This document shows, piece by piece, positions 10,522 to 19,436 of a stretch of 64,000 nucleotides of DNA (its first letter is position 1; each line of letters starts with the position of its first letter). Source of the stretch: Dryocola boscaweniae (lineage in GTDB: Bacteria; Pseudomonadota; Gammaproteobacteria; Enterobacterales; Enterobacteriaceae); the NCBI RefSeq assembly GCF_025215095.1, contig NZ_JALHAP010000073.1, positions 62,001 through 126,000 of the forward strand, read 5' to 3'. The notes beneath the pieces were generated by a model. The model was not told the DNA's origin. It saw only the letters and a list, made by a program, of their open reading frames with translations, and did no database searches. The translations under genes were made by a program, and so were the position numbers.

Positions 10522-11634
10522 ATGTTGAAAGCGCTGGCTCGCCCGTTTTTACGCGATCGCTTTCTTCATTTATTGCTGCTTATCGGCGCGGCGTGTTGTC
10601 TGTCCGTTCCATTTCGCCCACGCCAGTGGGCCGGCGCTATCGACTGGCATACCATCATCACGCTTGCCGGGTTAATGATGCTGACCAAAGGCGTGGAGCT
10701 AAGCGGCTATTTTGACGTGCTGGGCCGCCGAATGGTGAAGCGATTTGGCAGCGAACGCCAGCTTGCGATGTTTATGGTCAGCGCGGCAGCGCTGCTCTCA
10801 ACTTTTCTGACCAATGACGTGGCGCTGTTTATCATCGTGCCGCTGACCATCACGCTTAAAAAACTCTGCTCGATGCCGGTGACCCGGCTGATTATCTTTG
10901 AGGCGCTGGCGGTGAACGCCGGTTCGCTGCTCACGCCGATCGGCAATCCGCAAAATATCCTGTTGTGGGGGCGTTCGGGCCTTTCCTTTGCGGCCTTCAC
11001 CTGGCAAATGGCACCGCTTGCGGGAGCGATGGTGGCAAGCCTGTTGGCATTGTGCTGGTTCTGCTTCCCGAAAAAAGCCCTGGATTATCACGGGCACGAA
11101 AAAATACACGACTGGCAACCGCGCCTGGTTTACGCAAGCGTTGCGCTGTACGCGGTGTTTATCGTTTCGCTTGAGCTAAAGCAGGAAGCCTGGGGGCTTG
11201 CCCTTGTCGCCCTGGGCTTTATCTTTCTTGCAAGACGGGTACTGATACGTATCGACTGGAGCCTGTTGCTGGTGTTTATGGTGATGTTTATTGATGTGCA
11301 CTTAATCACCAGGCTTCCGATCCTTGAACACGCGTTGCATGGCGTAAGCCAGCTTTCGCAGGGAGGATTATTTGCGCTGGGCATCGCTCTGTCGCAAATT
11401 ATCAGCAATGTGCCCGCCACTATTTTGCTGCTGAATTATGTTCCAGCCTCGGTTTTGCTCGCGTTCGCAGTTAATATCGGCGGTTTCGGGCTGCTGCCGG
11501 GCTCCCTTGCCAATCTCATCGCGCTGCGCATGGCAAACGACAGGCGAATCTGGGTGCGATTCCACTTCTATTCTTTACCGATGCTGCTCTGGGCTGCCCT
11601 GATGGGATACGGACTGTTACTGCTATTAACCTAA
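10522..11634 (+). CDS. ybiR: YbiR, putative anion/Na+ transporter (ArsB/NhaD-like)
   Basis: A 370-residue membrane protein (E. coli YbiR 372) with about ten hydrophobic segments. Segments such as FLTNDVALFIIVPLTIT and AVNAGSLLTPIGNPQNILLW are typical of the ion-transporter superfamily: paired re-entrant regions with conserved Asn-Asp and Gly-Asn-Pro-Gln. Its ATG directly follows the mntR stop codon with no spacer. The substrate of YbiR is unknown. Linkage to mntR hints at metal or ion homeostasis, but this is only context. Confidence 0.88.
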   Translation: MLKALARPFLRDRFLHLLLLIGAACCLSVPFRPRQWAGAIDWHTIITLAGLMMLTKGVELSGYFDVLGRRMVKRFGSERQLAMFMVSAAALLSTFLTNDVALFIIVPLTITLKKLCSMPVTRLIIFEALAVNAGSLLTPIGNPQNILLWGRSGLSFAAFTWQMAPLAGAMVASLLALCWFCFPKKALDYHGHEKIHDWQPRLVYASVALYAVFIVSLELKQEAWGLALVALGFIFLARRVLIRIDWSLLLVFMVMFIDVHLITRLPILEHALHGVSQLSQGGLFALGIALSQIISNVPATILLLNYVPASVLLAFAVNIGGFGLLPGSLANLIALRMANDRRIWVRFHFYSLPMLLWAALMGYGLLLLLT

Positions 11635-11684
11635 GATAAATACCAATTGTCAGTTTTTACAGGCGAAATGTATAGCCAACTCCT

Positions 11685-11706
11685 AAATTTACTAAACGGT
11701 AAATTT
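11685..11706. promoter_or_regulatory. Perfect inverted repeat upstream of the efflux cassette
   Basis: AAATTTAC (11685-11692) and GTAAATTT (11699-11706) form a perfect eight-base dyad with a six-base spacer. It lies 43 bases before the chosen start of the EmrA-like gene, in AT-rich sequence suited to a promoter. This is the size and position of a repressor operator. No regulator gene is adjacent, so the binding protein is unknown. Confidence 0.45.
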
Positions 11707-11748
11707 TTTGTGGCGCAGATAACGCGTAGCAGGACCACTGGCAAATAT

Positions 11749-12903
11749 ATGGCAGATCAAAACGACAAGCCGGATAACGGCGAAGAGCAGCAAAACGGCA
11801 GCGCTCAAAAAGACAATAATCAAAAAAATAACAATCAAAACAATGACAATCAAAACGACGAAAAAAAACGCCCCGGCAAAAAGCCGCTGATTATTTTGGG
11901 CATCGTCGTGGTGGTCATGGTGATTGTGGCGGCAGTGTGGTGGTTTTTAACCCGCAACGAAGAGACCACCGACGATGCCTTCACCGAAGGGAACGCCGTT
12001 ACCATCGCACCGAAAGTGGCGGGTTACATTACAGAATTGCGCATTGGTGATAACCAGCGGGTAAAAAAAGGCGACCTGCTGGTGGTTATCGATCCACGGG
12101 ATGCCGCCGCGCAGCGCGATCAGGCTCGGGCGCAGGTCGGCCTTGCACAATCGCAACTGCATCAGGCGCAGGCCCAGCTCGATCTGGCGAAAGTGCAGTA
12201 TCCCGCCCAGCGCGACCAGGCGTTGGCTCAGGTTGCTAAAGCAGAGGCGGACTTAGCCAATGCTCGTGCAGATTACAAACGCCAGCGCGGCGTGGATCCT
12301 CGCGCCACTACCCAGCAAAATATTGATACCGCCGGCGCGCAACTGCGTTCAGCAGAAGCAGGCGTTGCCAACGCCCGGGCGCAGCTTGAAGTCGCAAACC
12401 AGGTCAAACTGCAAATCCGCCAGCAGGAAACTAACGTCGAAGCCCGCGCCCGTCAGGTCGATCAGGCCAAAGCCCAGCTTGAAACGGCTGAACTCAACCT
12501 CTCTTATACCGAAGTGCGCGCGCCCTTTGACGGTTTTGTCACGCTGCGTAACGTGCAGCTTGGATCGCTGGTGCAGGCTGGAACGGCGCTGTTCTCGGTG
12601 GTTTCCCCGGATATCTGGGTCACCGCCAACTTCAAAGAATCCCAGCTCGAAAGAATGCGCCCGGGCAATAAAGTGAAGCTCAGCGTGGATGCTTATCCGG
12701 ACATGGATCTGGAAGGGCACATCGACAGCATTCAGCAGGGCAGCGGCTCGCGCTTCTCGGCCTTCCCGGCGGAAAACGCCACCGGCAACTTTGTGAAAAT
12801 CGTGCAGCGCGTGCCGGTGAAAATTGTGATTGATAAAGGGCTGGATGCAAACCACCCGCTGCCGCTGGGGTTATCCGTTGAGCCGAAGGTAACAGTAGAA
12901 TGA
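11749..12903 (+). CDS. EmrA-like membrane-fusion protein of a tripartite efflux pump
   Basis: A 384-residue HlyD/EmrA-family protein. A cytoplasmic tail of about 45 residues, unusually rich in Asn, Gln and Asp, precedes one membrane segment (PLIILGIVVVVMVIVAAVWW). Then come the lipoyl half-motif (VTIAPKVAGYITELRIGDNQ), a long Ala/Gln-rich alpha-hairpin and the second lipoyl half (ELNLSYTEVRAPFDGFVTL). It would bridge the inner-membrane pump to the outer-membrane factor. I chose the ATG giving a tail starting MADQNDKPD; upstream TTG and ATG starts would place the operator-like repeat inside the coding region. It overlaps the next gene by four bases. E. coli EmrA is 390 residues. Substrate unknown. 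Confidence 0.88.
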   Translation: MADQNDKPDNGEEQQNGSAQKDNNQKNNNQNNDNQNDEKKRPGKKPLIILGIVVVVMVIVAAVWWFLTRNEETTDDAFTEGNAVTIAPKVAGYITELRIGDNQRVKKGDLLVVIDPRDAAAQRDQARAQVGLAQSQLHQAQAQLDLAKVQYPAQRDQALAQVAKAEADLANARADYKRQRGVDPRATTQQNIDTAGAQLRSAEAGVANARAQLEVANQVKLQIRQQETNVEARARQVDQAKAQLETAELNLSYTEVRAPFDGFVTLRNVQLGSLVQAGTALFSVVSPDIWVTANFKESQLERMRPGNKVKLSVDAYPDMDLEGHIDSIQQGSGSRFSAFPAENATGNFVKIVQRVPVKIVIDKGLDANHPLPLGLSVEPKVTVE

Positions 12904-14480
12904 GCGAGCAGGCAACCGGGCATCACGATAACTGGAAACCAGCCAGTAACCCGTGGGCCGTGGCGATAGTCGTCACGCTTGCCGTGTTCATGGAAATCCT
13001 CGACACCACTATCGTTAACGTGGCGCTGCCGCACGTCGCCGGTTCGCTCTCCTCAAGCTATGACGAATCCACCTGGGTGCTCACGTCGTATCTGGTGGCA
13101 AACGGCATCGTGCTGCCTATTTCCGCATTCTTAAGCCGCCTGTTTGGCCGCAAACAATTCTTTTTAATCTGTATCGTGATGTTCACCGTCTGTTCGTTTT
13201 TATGCGGCATCGCCACGGAACTGTGGGAAATCATTCTTTTCCGCGTTATGCAGGGCTTCTTCGGCGGCGGGTTACAGCCCACGCAGCAGTCGGTTTTGCT
13301 GGATTACTTCAAGCCGGAGGATCGCGGTAAAGCGTTCGGGCTGTCGTCCATTGCGATTATCGTCGCCCCCGTGCTGGGGCCAACGCTCGGCGGCTGGATA
13401 ACCGACAACTATTCCTGGCGCTGGGTATTTTTTATCAATATCCCGGTCGGTATTGTCACGGTGCTGGCGATTTATCAACTGCTTGAAGATCCACCGTGGG
13501 AGCGTAAATCCGAAGAAAAACTTACCGTCGACTGGACCGGCATCGGCCTTATCGCGCTTGGCCTCGGTTGCCTGCAGGTCATGCTGGATCGCGGTGAAGA
13601 CGACGACTGGTTTTACTCGAACTTTATCCGCACCTTCGCCGTGCTGACGCTAATCGGCATCATCGGCGCGATTTTCTGGCTGATTTACGCCAAAAAACCG
13701 GTGGTGGATTTGCGCTGCATGAAGGACAAAAACTTTGCCGTCTCAAGCCTGCTGATGGCGGGAATGGCGATGATTTTGTACGGCAGCTCCGTGGTTATTC
13801 CGCAACTTGCCCAACAGGATTTAGGCTATACCGCCACCTGGTCCGGGCTGGTGCTTTCGCCCGGCGCAATACTCATCGTCCTCACCATTCCGCTGGTTAT
13901 TAAACTGATGCCGATTGTGCAGACGCGCTGGATTATCGCCTTTGGCTTTAGCTGTCTCGCCGCGTCGTTTTTCTGGTCGCGTAACTTAACGCCGAACGTC
14001 GATTTTGAAACGCTGGTGTTATTTCGCAGCGCACAGTCAATCGGGCTGGGCTTCTTATTCGTGCCGCTCACCACTATTGCGTTTATCACCATTCCGCGAA
14101 GGCTTAACGCCGACTCGGCGGCGCTGTTTACCATGTTCCGAAACGTGGCGGGCTCGATTGGCATTTCGCTTTCGACGGCGGCGATTACCGAACGGGCTCA
14201 GGCGCACAGCGCCCATCTCAGCACCCATATGAATCCGTTTGACGAACAGTTTCAGCAGGCGATTAAAAGCGGCGCGCAGGCTATTCGTGATTTCACTACG
14301 CAGGTTGGCGACCCGACCGGCATCGCCACCGGGCAGCTTTATAAAACGATGATCGAACAGTCGCGCATCCTCGCTTACATCGACGTATTCACCATTCTGA
14401 GCGTCGTGGCCTTGTTGCTGATTCCATTTTGTTTATTGCTTTCGCCGGTGAAGAGCGAAGGTGCTGCAGGAGCGCATTGA
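12900..14480 (+). CDS. EmrB-like drug:H+ antiporter (MFS, DHA2 family)
   Basis: A 526-residue protein with about 14 hydrophobic segments, as expected of the DHA2 family (E. coli EmrB 512). Motifs visible: LDTTIVNVALP in membrane segment 1, SRLFGRK (motif A) between segments 2 and 3, and APVLGPTLGGWI (motif C, the antiporter motif). A periplasmic loop near residues 445-490 contains the HMNPFDEQFQQAI stretch seen in EmrB relatives. Its ATG overlaps the preceding stop (ATGA) and the outer-membrane gene follows after one base, so all three are translated from one message. Substrates cannot be read from sequence; aromatic, phenolic or fatty-acid-like drugs are usual. Confidence 0.9.
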   Translation: MSEQATGHHDNWKPASNPWAVAIVVTLAVFMEILDTTIVNVALPHVAGSLSSSYDESTWVLTSYLVANGIVLPISAFLSRLFGRKQFFLICIVMFTVCSFLCGIATELWEIILFRVMQGFFGGGLQPTQQSVLLDYFKPEDRGKAFGLSSIAIIVAPVLGPTLGGWITDNYSWRWVFFINIPVGIVTVLAIYQLLEDPPWERKSEEKLTVDWTGIGLIALGLGCLQVMLDRGEDDDWFYSNFIRTFAVLTLIGIIGAIFWLIYAKKPVVDLRCMKDKNFAVSSLLMAGMAMILYGSSVVIPQLAQQDLGYTATWSGLVLSPGAILIVLTIPLVIKLMPIVQTRWIIAFGFSCLAASFFWSRNLTPNVDFETLVLFRSAQSIGLGFLFVPLTTIAFITIPRRLNADSAALFTMFRNVAGSIGISLSTAAITERAQAHSAHLSTHMNPFDEQFQQAIKSGAQAIRDFTTQVGDPTGIATGQLYKTMIEQSRILAYIDVFTILSVVALLLIPFCLLLSPVKSEGAAGAH

Positions 14481-14481
14481 T

Positions 14482-16011
14482 ATGAACAGGAGAATGTGGA
14501 TGTCCACGCTGGCGCTGCTGGTGGCGGGCTGTGCGGTAGGGCCGGACTATCAGCCTGCCAGACCGCAAACCCCCGCAGGTTTTAACGACACGGCGAACCA
14601 GAATGAGCCCGGCGTGGCTTCTCACGCGCAAACCACCGCCACCGATCCACGCTGGTGGAAAAGTTTTAACTTCGCGCAGCTTGATAGCCTGATCGAAAGG
14701 GCAATTGCAGGCAATCTGACATTGCAGCAAACCGTGCTGCGCATTGCCGGGGCGCGTGAGCAGATTACCCAGGCGGGCGGCGCGTTTTACCCAGGCGTCA
14801 ACGGCAGCGCGAGCGTTACGCGACAGCAGTTGGGGCTGGAAGGGGAGTTAAAGTCGCACGGCGTTTATGACCAACTGAACGACGTTGATCCGCAGCTCGG
14901 CGGCGCGCTCGATCCGCTCACTAAACCGATAACCCTTTACCAGGGCAGTTTTGACGCCAGTTGGGAGCTGGATCTATGGGGAAAAGTTCGTCGCCAGGTT
15001 GAAGCGGCGAAAGCCCAGCAGGATGCGGCAATCGAACAACGCAACGATGCGCTGGTATCGCTGGAGGCGGAGGTCGCCCGTGCATGGCTACAGTTGCGCG
15101 GCGCGCAAAGCATCATGCAAACGCTGCAAACGCAAATCGACACGGCGCAGCAGACGCTTGAGCTAACGGAAAGCCGTCAGAAAAGCGGGCTCGCCCCGCA
15201 AATGGATGTGGAAAACGCGCGAGCTCAGCTTGGCAATCTGCAGGCGCAGCTGCCGCAGTATCAGGCGCAGGAACGTCAGGCGATGAACGGGCTGGCGGTA
15301 CTGTTGGGTAAACCGCCGGGGGCGCTCGATCGCGAACTGGCAAATAAACAGGCATTGCCGAAGCTGCCGGATATTGTTTCCGTGGGTATCCCTGCAAACC
15401 TGGCTCGCCGCCGTCCGGACGTGCGCGAAGCGGAAGCCAATCTTCATGCGGCAACGGCGCAAATCGGCGTCTCCGTGGCACAGCTTTTCCCGTCGCTCTC
15501 GCTCACCGGGCAGTTAGGTTTACGCAATGACGAATCGGGTTATTTGCTTGACTGGGCAAGCCATTTTTATAGTTTCGGCCCGCAGGTTTCGATTCCGATT
15601 TTTCAGGGCGGAAGGCTGGTTTCAAGCGTGAAAGTGGCGCGCGCCCAGCAGGGCAGCGCGGTGCTGCAATATCGCCAGACCGTACTGACCGCGTTGCAGG
15701 ATGTGGAAAACGCGCTGGTGAGCTATCGCACCGATCAGCAGCGTGAAGCGGGGCTGGCGCAAACCACGCAGTCCTTACAGACAGCGTTTGATTTAGCCAG
15801 CGACAGCTATCGCAAGGGCATCGCCACCTTTATCGACGTGCTGGATGCCCAGCGGCAGCTTGCTCAGGCCGAGCAGCAACGCGCGCAGGCACGGGTCCAA
15901 AGCAGCATCGATCTGGTCGCCCTGTATAAAGCGCTTGGCGGCGGCTGGGAGCCTTATCAGCAGGTGAACCTGCCTGATTATTCTGTTTTTGGCGACGCGA
16001 CGCGCGGCTAG
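14482..16011 (+). CDS. NodT-family outer-membrane lipoprotein (efflux channel)
   Basis: A 509-residue TolC-like channel. The N-terminus MNRRMWMSTLALLVAGCAVG carries a lipobox (LVAGC), so the mature protein is a lipoprotein. DPRWWKSFNFAQLDSLIERA and QGSFDASWELDLWGKVRRQV are hallmarks of the NodT/CusC/OprM group, and two internal repeats of long helices are evident. The start follows the ribosome-binding GGAG by nine bases and lies one base after the emrB-like stop; an in-frame GTG at 14461 would disrupt the lipoprotein signal. It completes a tripartite pump with its two upstream partners, an operon design that does not rely on TolC. Confidence 0.9.
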   Translation: MNRRMWMSTLALLVAGCAVGPDYQPARPQTPAGFNDTANQNEPGVASHAQTTATDPRWWKSFNFAQLDSLIERAIAGNLTLQQTVLRIAGAREQITQAGGAFYPGVNGSASVTRQQLGLEGELKSHGVYDQLNDVDPQLGGALDPLTKPITLYQGSFDASWELDLWGKVRRQVEAAKAQQDAAIEQRNDALVSLEAEVARAWLQLRGAQSIMQTLQTQIDTAQQTLELTESRQKSGLAPQMDVENARAQLGNLQAQLPQYQAQERQAMNGLAVLLGKPPGALDRELANKQALPKLPDIVSVGIPANLARRRPDVREAEANLHAATAQIGVSVAQLFPSLSLTGQLGLRNDESGYLLDWASHFYSFGPQVSIPIFQGGRLVSSVKVARAQQGSAVLQYRQTVLTALQDVENALVSYRTDQQREAGLAQTTQSLQTAFDLASDSYRKGIATFIDVLDAQRQLAQAEQQRAQARVQSSIDLVALYKALGGGWEPYQQVNLPDYSVFGDATRG

Positions 16012-16131
16012 TTTTTGCAGAATCGGGCAAGAAATGGGTAGAAATCCCCCATTTCACGAGGGAAAAGTGGGCGTATAACTGTCAGGCCGTTTAAGAAAAC
16101 TCTCTGAAACCCTGAACATGAGGTCACCACT

Positions 16132-17166
16132 ATGCGTTATAAAAAACTTGGTAACACCGGGCTGTTTGTTTCGGAACTTTGCCTTGGCACCATGACCTTT
16201 GGTGGCGAGGGCGGTATGTGGGGCAAAATAGGCAACCTTGCCCAGTCCGATGCGGAAAAGCTGGTCGGCGGCGCGCTGGATGCAGGCATCAACTTTATTG
16301 ATACCGCGAACGTTTACTCTGAAGGGCGCTCGGAAATTATCACCGGCCAGGCGCTTAAAAATCTCAAAGTCCCGCGTGAAAACGTTGTCGTAGCGACAAA
16401 GGTTTTTGGCGAAACCGGCACCGGAGGGGTCAATTCGCGAGGATCGTCACGCTATCACATCATCAACAGCGTGAAAGAAAGCCTGCAACGCATGCAGCTC
16501 GATCATATCGATCTGTACCAGCTCCACGGTTTTGATCCCGCTACGCCAGTCGAGGAAACGCTTCGCGCGCTGGATACTCTGGTGCAGCACGGCCATGTGC
16601 GCTACATAGGCGTTTCGAACTGGGCCGCGTGGCAAATCATGAAAGCGCTGGGTATTTCTGAACGCCTGGGCCTTGCGCGATTCGCATCGCTGCAGGCTTA
16701 TTACACCATCGCCGGACGCGATCTTGAGCGCGATCTGGTGCCGATGCTGCAAAGCGAAGGCGTTGGTCTGATGGTCTGGAGTCCGCTGGCAGGCGGCCTG
16801 CTGAGCGGTAAATACGGCCGCGATGGCAAAGCCGAAGAGGGCAGCCGCCGCATCGAGTTCGACTTCCCGCCGGTCAATAAAGATCGCGCGTTCGACTGCG
16901 TGGACGTGATGCGTGAAATTGCGGACAGTAAAGGCGTTTCCGTGGCGCAGATAGCGCTCGCCTGGCTGTTGCATCAGCAGGTTGTCAGCAGCGTGATTAT
17001 TGGCGCTAAGCGTGTCGATCAGCTAAACGACAATATCGCAGCAACTGAGATTCGCTTCACAGACGATGAGCTACAGAAACTGAATGCGGTGAGTGAATTG
17101 CCGCGAGAATATCCGGGCTGGATGCTGGAGCGACAGGGTGAATATCGTCGTAACCAGTTGAAATAG
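16132..17166 (+). CDS. Aldo/keto reductase
   Basis: A 344-residue (beta/alpha)8-barrel oxidoreductase using NADPH. The catalytic tetrad is visible: Asp57 and Tyr62 (NFIDTANVYSEG), Lys90 (VVVATKVFG) and His132 (DLYQLHGFD). The C-terminal cofactor-binding region has VSSVIIGAKRVDQLNDNIAA. The start is preceded by GAGG eight bases upstream. It is closest in style to the YajO/YghZ/Kv-beta-like branch of the superfamily; the substrate is not predictable. It lies 120 bases after the efflux operon in the same direction and may be transcribed separately. It is not in this place in E. coli K-12. Confidence 0.88.
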   Translation: MRYKKLGNTGLFVSELCLGTMTFGGEGGMWGKIGNLAQSDAEKLVGGALDAGINFIDTANVYSEGRSEIITGQALKNLKVPRENVVVATKVFGETGTGGVNSRGSSRYHIINSVKESLQRMQLDHIDLYQLHGFDPATPVEETLRALDTLVQHGHVRYIGVSNWAAWQIMKALGISERLGLARFASLQAYYTIAGRDLERDLVPMLQSEGVGLMVWSPLAGGLLSGKYGRDGKAEEGSRRIEFDFPPVNKDRAFDCVDVMREIADSKGVSVAQIALAWLLHQQVVSSVIIGAKRVDQLNDNIAATEIRFTDDELQKLNAVSELPREYPGWMLERQGEYRRNQLK

Positions 17167-17240
17167 TCGGGCGGCGCTGCGCTTACCCGGCCTACAGTTT
17201 CGTAGGATGGATAAGCGTAAGCGCCAGCCACCGCTTTCGC
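17167..17240. repeat. REP-like inverted pair between the aldo/keto reductase and ybjI
   Basis: GCGCTGCGCTTACCCGGCCTAC (starting at 17,175) is the reverse complement form of GTAGGATGGATAAGCGTAAG (starting at 17,202): both reduce to GTAGGnnGGATAAGCG. The two copies face each other across about ten bases, as in a BIME. The element separates two convergent genes and may block read-through from both sides. Confidence 0.65.
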
Positions 17241-17250
17241 GCGAAGTGCT

Positions 17251-18066
17251 TTACGCGATAAAAGGCACTTCGCGCCTGAGCACTTTATCAATCACGTCAA
17301 GCACGCCCTCTTTGTTATTATGGCCTGCCTGGAAACGTGCAATCTGCTTTATTTTGTCCGGCGCGTTCTCCATGGCAAAGCCAAAACCGGCCTGGCAAAG
17401 CATCTCAATATCGTTGCCGCCGTCGCCGAAGGTTACTACTTCGCGATCCTGGATATTCCATTTATCCTGCAAAATCCGCAGTCCGTTGGCTTTATGAACG
17501 CCGGGAATGATCAGGTCAATGGAACCGTGGCCGCTGGAGACGGGCACGACGATACCTTCCAGAATCGCCGTCAGGGAATCCATGGTATCTGCCAGTAAAT
17601 CGTCCGGCAGATTAAGCGCGAATTTGAAAATCACATCGTCCGGATGAGAAAAGTCATCCACCAGTTTGAGACGGTGATAATACATGCCGGCCATTTGCTT
17701 AAAAGCATCGCTGTAGCTTTTCAACGTATAGCCGTTGCGCTTGCCGCAGGTGATGATATCGACGTGAGGCAGCGTAACCAAGTGGTCAATAACCTTGTTG
17801 TACTGCTGTTTTGTCAGCGCGCCGTTAAAGACGTCTTCGCCTTCGCTTACCACCCAGCCGCCGTTATCCGCCACAAAAGAAATTTCATGTTTGATGTCCG
17901 GAAAGAAAGAGCTGAGCTGGTAATACTGGTTCCCGCTGGCGACGACAAAACGAATGCCTTGCTCTTTCATCTGTGCGTACTGTTTTGCAAAACGCTCGCG
18001 GTTGTAATTTTTACTGTCGTCGAGAAAAGTGCCATCCATGTCTACGGCAATTAGTTTTACACTCAT
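17251..18066 (-). CDS. ybjI: YbjI, HAD-superfamily (Cof-type) flavin phosphatase
   Basis: A 271-residue Cof-type HAD phosphatase. Motif I is DMDGTFLDD (residues 9-17, nucleophile Asp9), motif II is FVVASGN, and motifs III/IV are the Lys of HKANGLRIL and FGDGGNDIEML. The type IIB cap lies between motifs II and III. In E. coli YbjI dephosphorylates FMN and the riboflavin precursor 5-amino-6-(5-phosphoribitylamino)uracil. The ATG is preceded by GGAGG. It sits 28 bases downstream of ybjJ on the same strand, so the two are probably co-transcribed. Confidence 0.92.
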   Translation of the reverse strand: MSVKLIAVDMDGTFLDDSKNYNRERFAKQYAQMKEQGIRFVVASGNQYYQLSSFFPDIKHEISFVADNGGWVVSEGEDVFNGALTKQQYNKVIDHLVTLPHVDIITCGKRNGYTLKSYSDAFKQMAGMYYHRLKLVDDFSHPDDVIFKFALNLPDDLLADTMDSLTAILEGIVVPVSSGHGSIDLIIPGVHKANGLRILQDKWNIQDREVVTFGDGGNDIEMLCQAGFGFAMENAPDKIKQIARFQAGHNNKEGVLDVIDKVLRREVPFIA

Positions 18067-18094
18067 CGAATCCTCCGTTGAATTACGTCAGTCA

Positions 18095-19312
18095 TTATTC
18101 TGTATCACTTGCCAACTGAGAGCACTGCGAAGGTTTTGCTACGGCACGGGCAATCAGCGCGGCGACCATCATCAGCGCCAGGACGACCAGCATAGCAAGG
18201 CGTAGCCCGTAATGTTCGCCCAGGAAACCAAGCAGCGGCGGCCCCACCAGGAAAGCGACATAGCCAGAAGCGGCAACCACGCTTACGCGGGTGGCCGGAT
18301 CCGGCCCGGTATCGCCCGCGGCAGAAATCGTCAGCGGGAAGCCAAGCGAAGTACCAAGCCCCCACAAAATGACCGACACGCCGGCAAGGAACGGGCTATC
18401 CACAAAGATGATCATTCCGATGCCGAGAATGCCCATCAGCGCGCAGGCTCGCACCACGGTTACGCGGCTGTAGCGATCGATAAACCAACCGCCGGTGAAG
18501 CGCCCGACCGTCATGCCCAATGTGAAGCCAACGTAAATCAGCGAGCCGGATGTTGGGCTAAAGCCATGTCCATCCACCATCAATAACGGCAGCCAGTCAT
18601 TGGCGGAACCTTCGGCAAAGGCCATCGCCAGCACGATAGTGCCAATCAGCAAGAGCTGAATATCTTTATAAAAGGGTGGATGCGGCTCAGCGGCATTTTC
18701 GGCATCGCTCGCAGGATTGTCCTTGCCTACGCCATGAGGTATGGCGCGAATCGCAATAGCAATCGGCACGATAACCAGCAGGCCAATCACCAGTAAGTGA
18801 CCGTAAGCGTTGAAATTTATCGCAGTTAAACTCATGCCGATGCCCGCGCCTACCAACGTGCCAAGGCTGTAAAATCCATGCATCATCGGCAGCACGGTTT
18901 TTTGCATCAATCCTTCAACCACTGCGCCCTCTACGTTCATCGCCACTTCGGAAGAACCCAGCCCCATGCCCAGCACCGCAAGACCTAAAGCGAACAGAAG
19001 CGGAGAAGAGAAAAACAGCGCGACGCCCATGCCCAGCATGCCGGCTACCATCAGCGTCATGCCGCTGCGGATGATGTTATGCGTGCCGAAGCGTTTGACC
19101 AGCCAGCCTGAGCAGAGAATGCCGCTCATCGAACCGATGGACAGGCCAAATAGCACAATGCCTATGCCCGCGGTGGAAACGTTAAGCGTGTCGCGGATAG
19201 CCGGGGTGCGTGTCGCCCAGGAAGCCATAACGAGGCCGGGCAAGAAAAAGAAGGCAAACAGCGCCCAGGTACGAAGCAGTAAGGCTTTTCTGTGAGTCGT
19301 GACGGCAGGCAT
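18095..19312 (-). CDS. ybjJ: YbjJ, major-facilitator inner-membrane transporter
   Basis: A 405-residue MFS protein (E. coli YbjJ 402) with twelve predicted hydrophobic segments. The first is [20 protein letters not shown]. The loop between segments 2 and 3 has the MFS motif A-like [13 protein letters not shown]. The substrate is not known. It is divergent from the TetR-family gene rcdA across 124 bases with a palindrome in the middle, so regulation by RcdA is likely. It continues into ybjI. Confidence 0.9.
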   Translation of the reverse strand: MPAVTTHRKALLLRTWALFAFFFLPGLVMASWATRTPAIRDTLNVSTAGIGIVLFGLSIGSMSGILCSGWLVKRFGTHNIIRSGMTLMVAGMLGMGVALFFSSPLLFALGLAVLGMGLGSSEVAMNVEGAVVEGLMQKTVLPMMHGFYSLGTLVGAGIGMSLTAINFNAYGHLLVIGLLVIVPIAIAIRAIPHGVGKDNPASDAENAAEPHPPFYKDIQLLLIGTIVLAMAFAEGSANDWLPLLMVDGHGFSPTSGSLIYVGFTLGMTVGRFTGGWFIDRYSRVTVVRACALMGILGIGMIIFVDSPFLAGVSVILWGLGTSLGFPLTISAAGDTGPDPATRVSVVAASGYVAFLVGPPLLGFLGEHYGLRLAMLVVLALMMVAALIARAVAKPSQCSQLASDTE

Positions 19313-19364
19313 GAAGAGAACTCGCGGGTGTTGTAAGACGAATGGTATTCACACTAGCAAGAAT

Positions 19365-19380
19365 GTGTACATTTGTACAC
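19365..19380. promoter_or_regulatory. Palindromic operator between ybjJ and rcdA
   Basis: GTGTAC-ATTT-GTACAC is a perfect six-base dyad with a four-base spacer. It lies near the middle of the divergent ybjJ/rcdA region, 57 bases before the rcdA ATG. A TetR-family dimer such as RcdA typically binds a dyad of this size beside its own gene. The assignment to RcdA is inference from position. Confidence 0.6.
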
Positions 19381-19436
19381 GTTCGCGGTTAAACTCTTTT
19401 CATCGCCAATAATGCAGGCATTTAACAGGATTTCGC

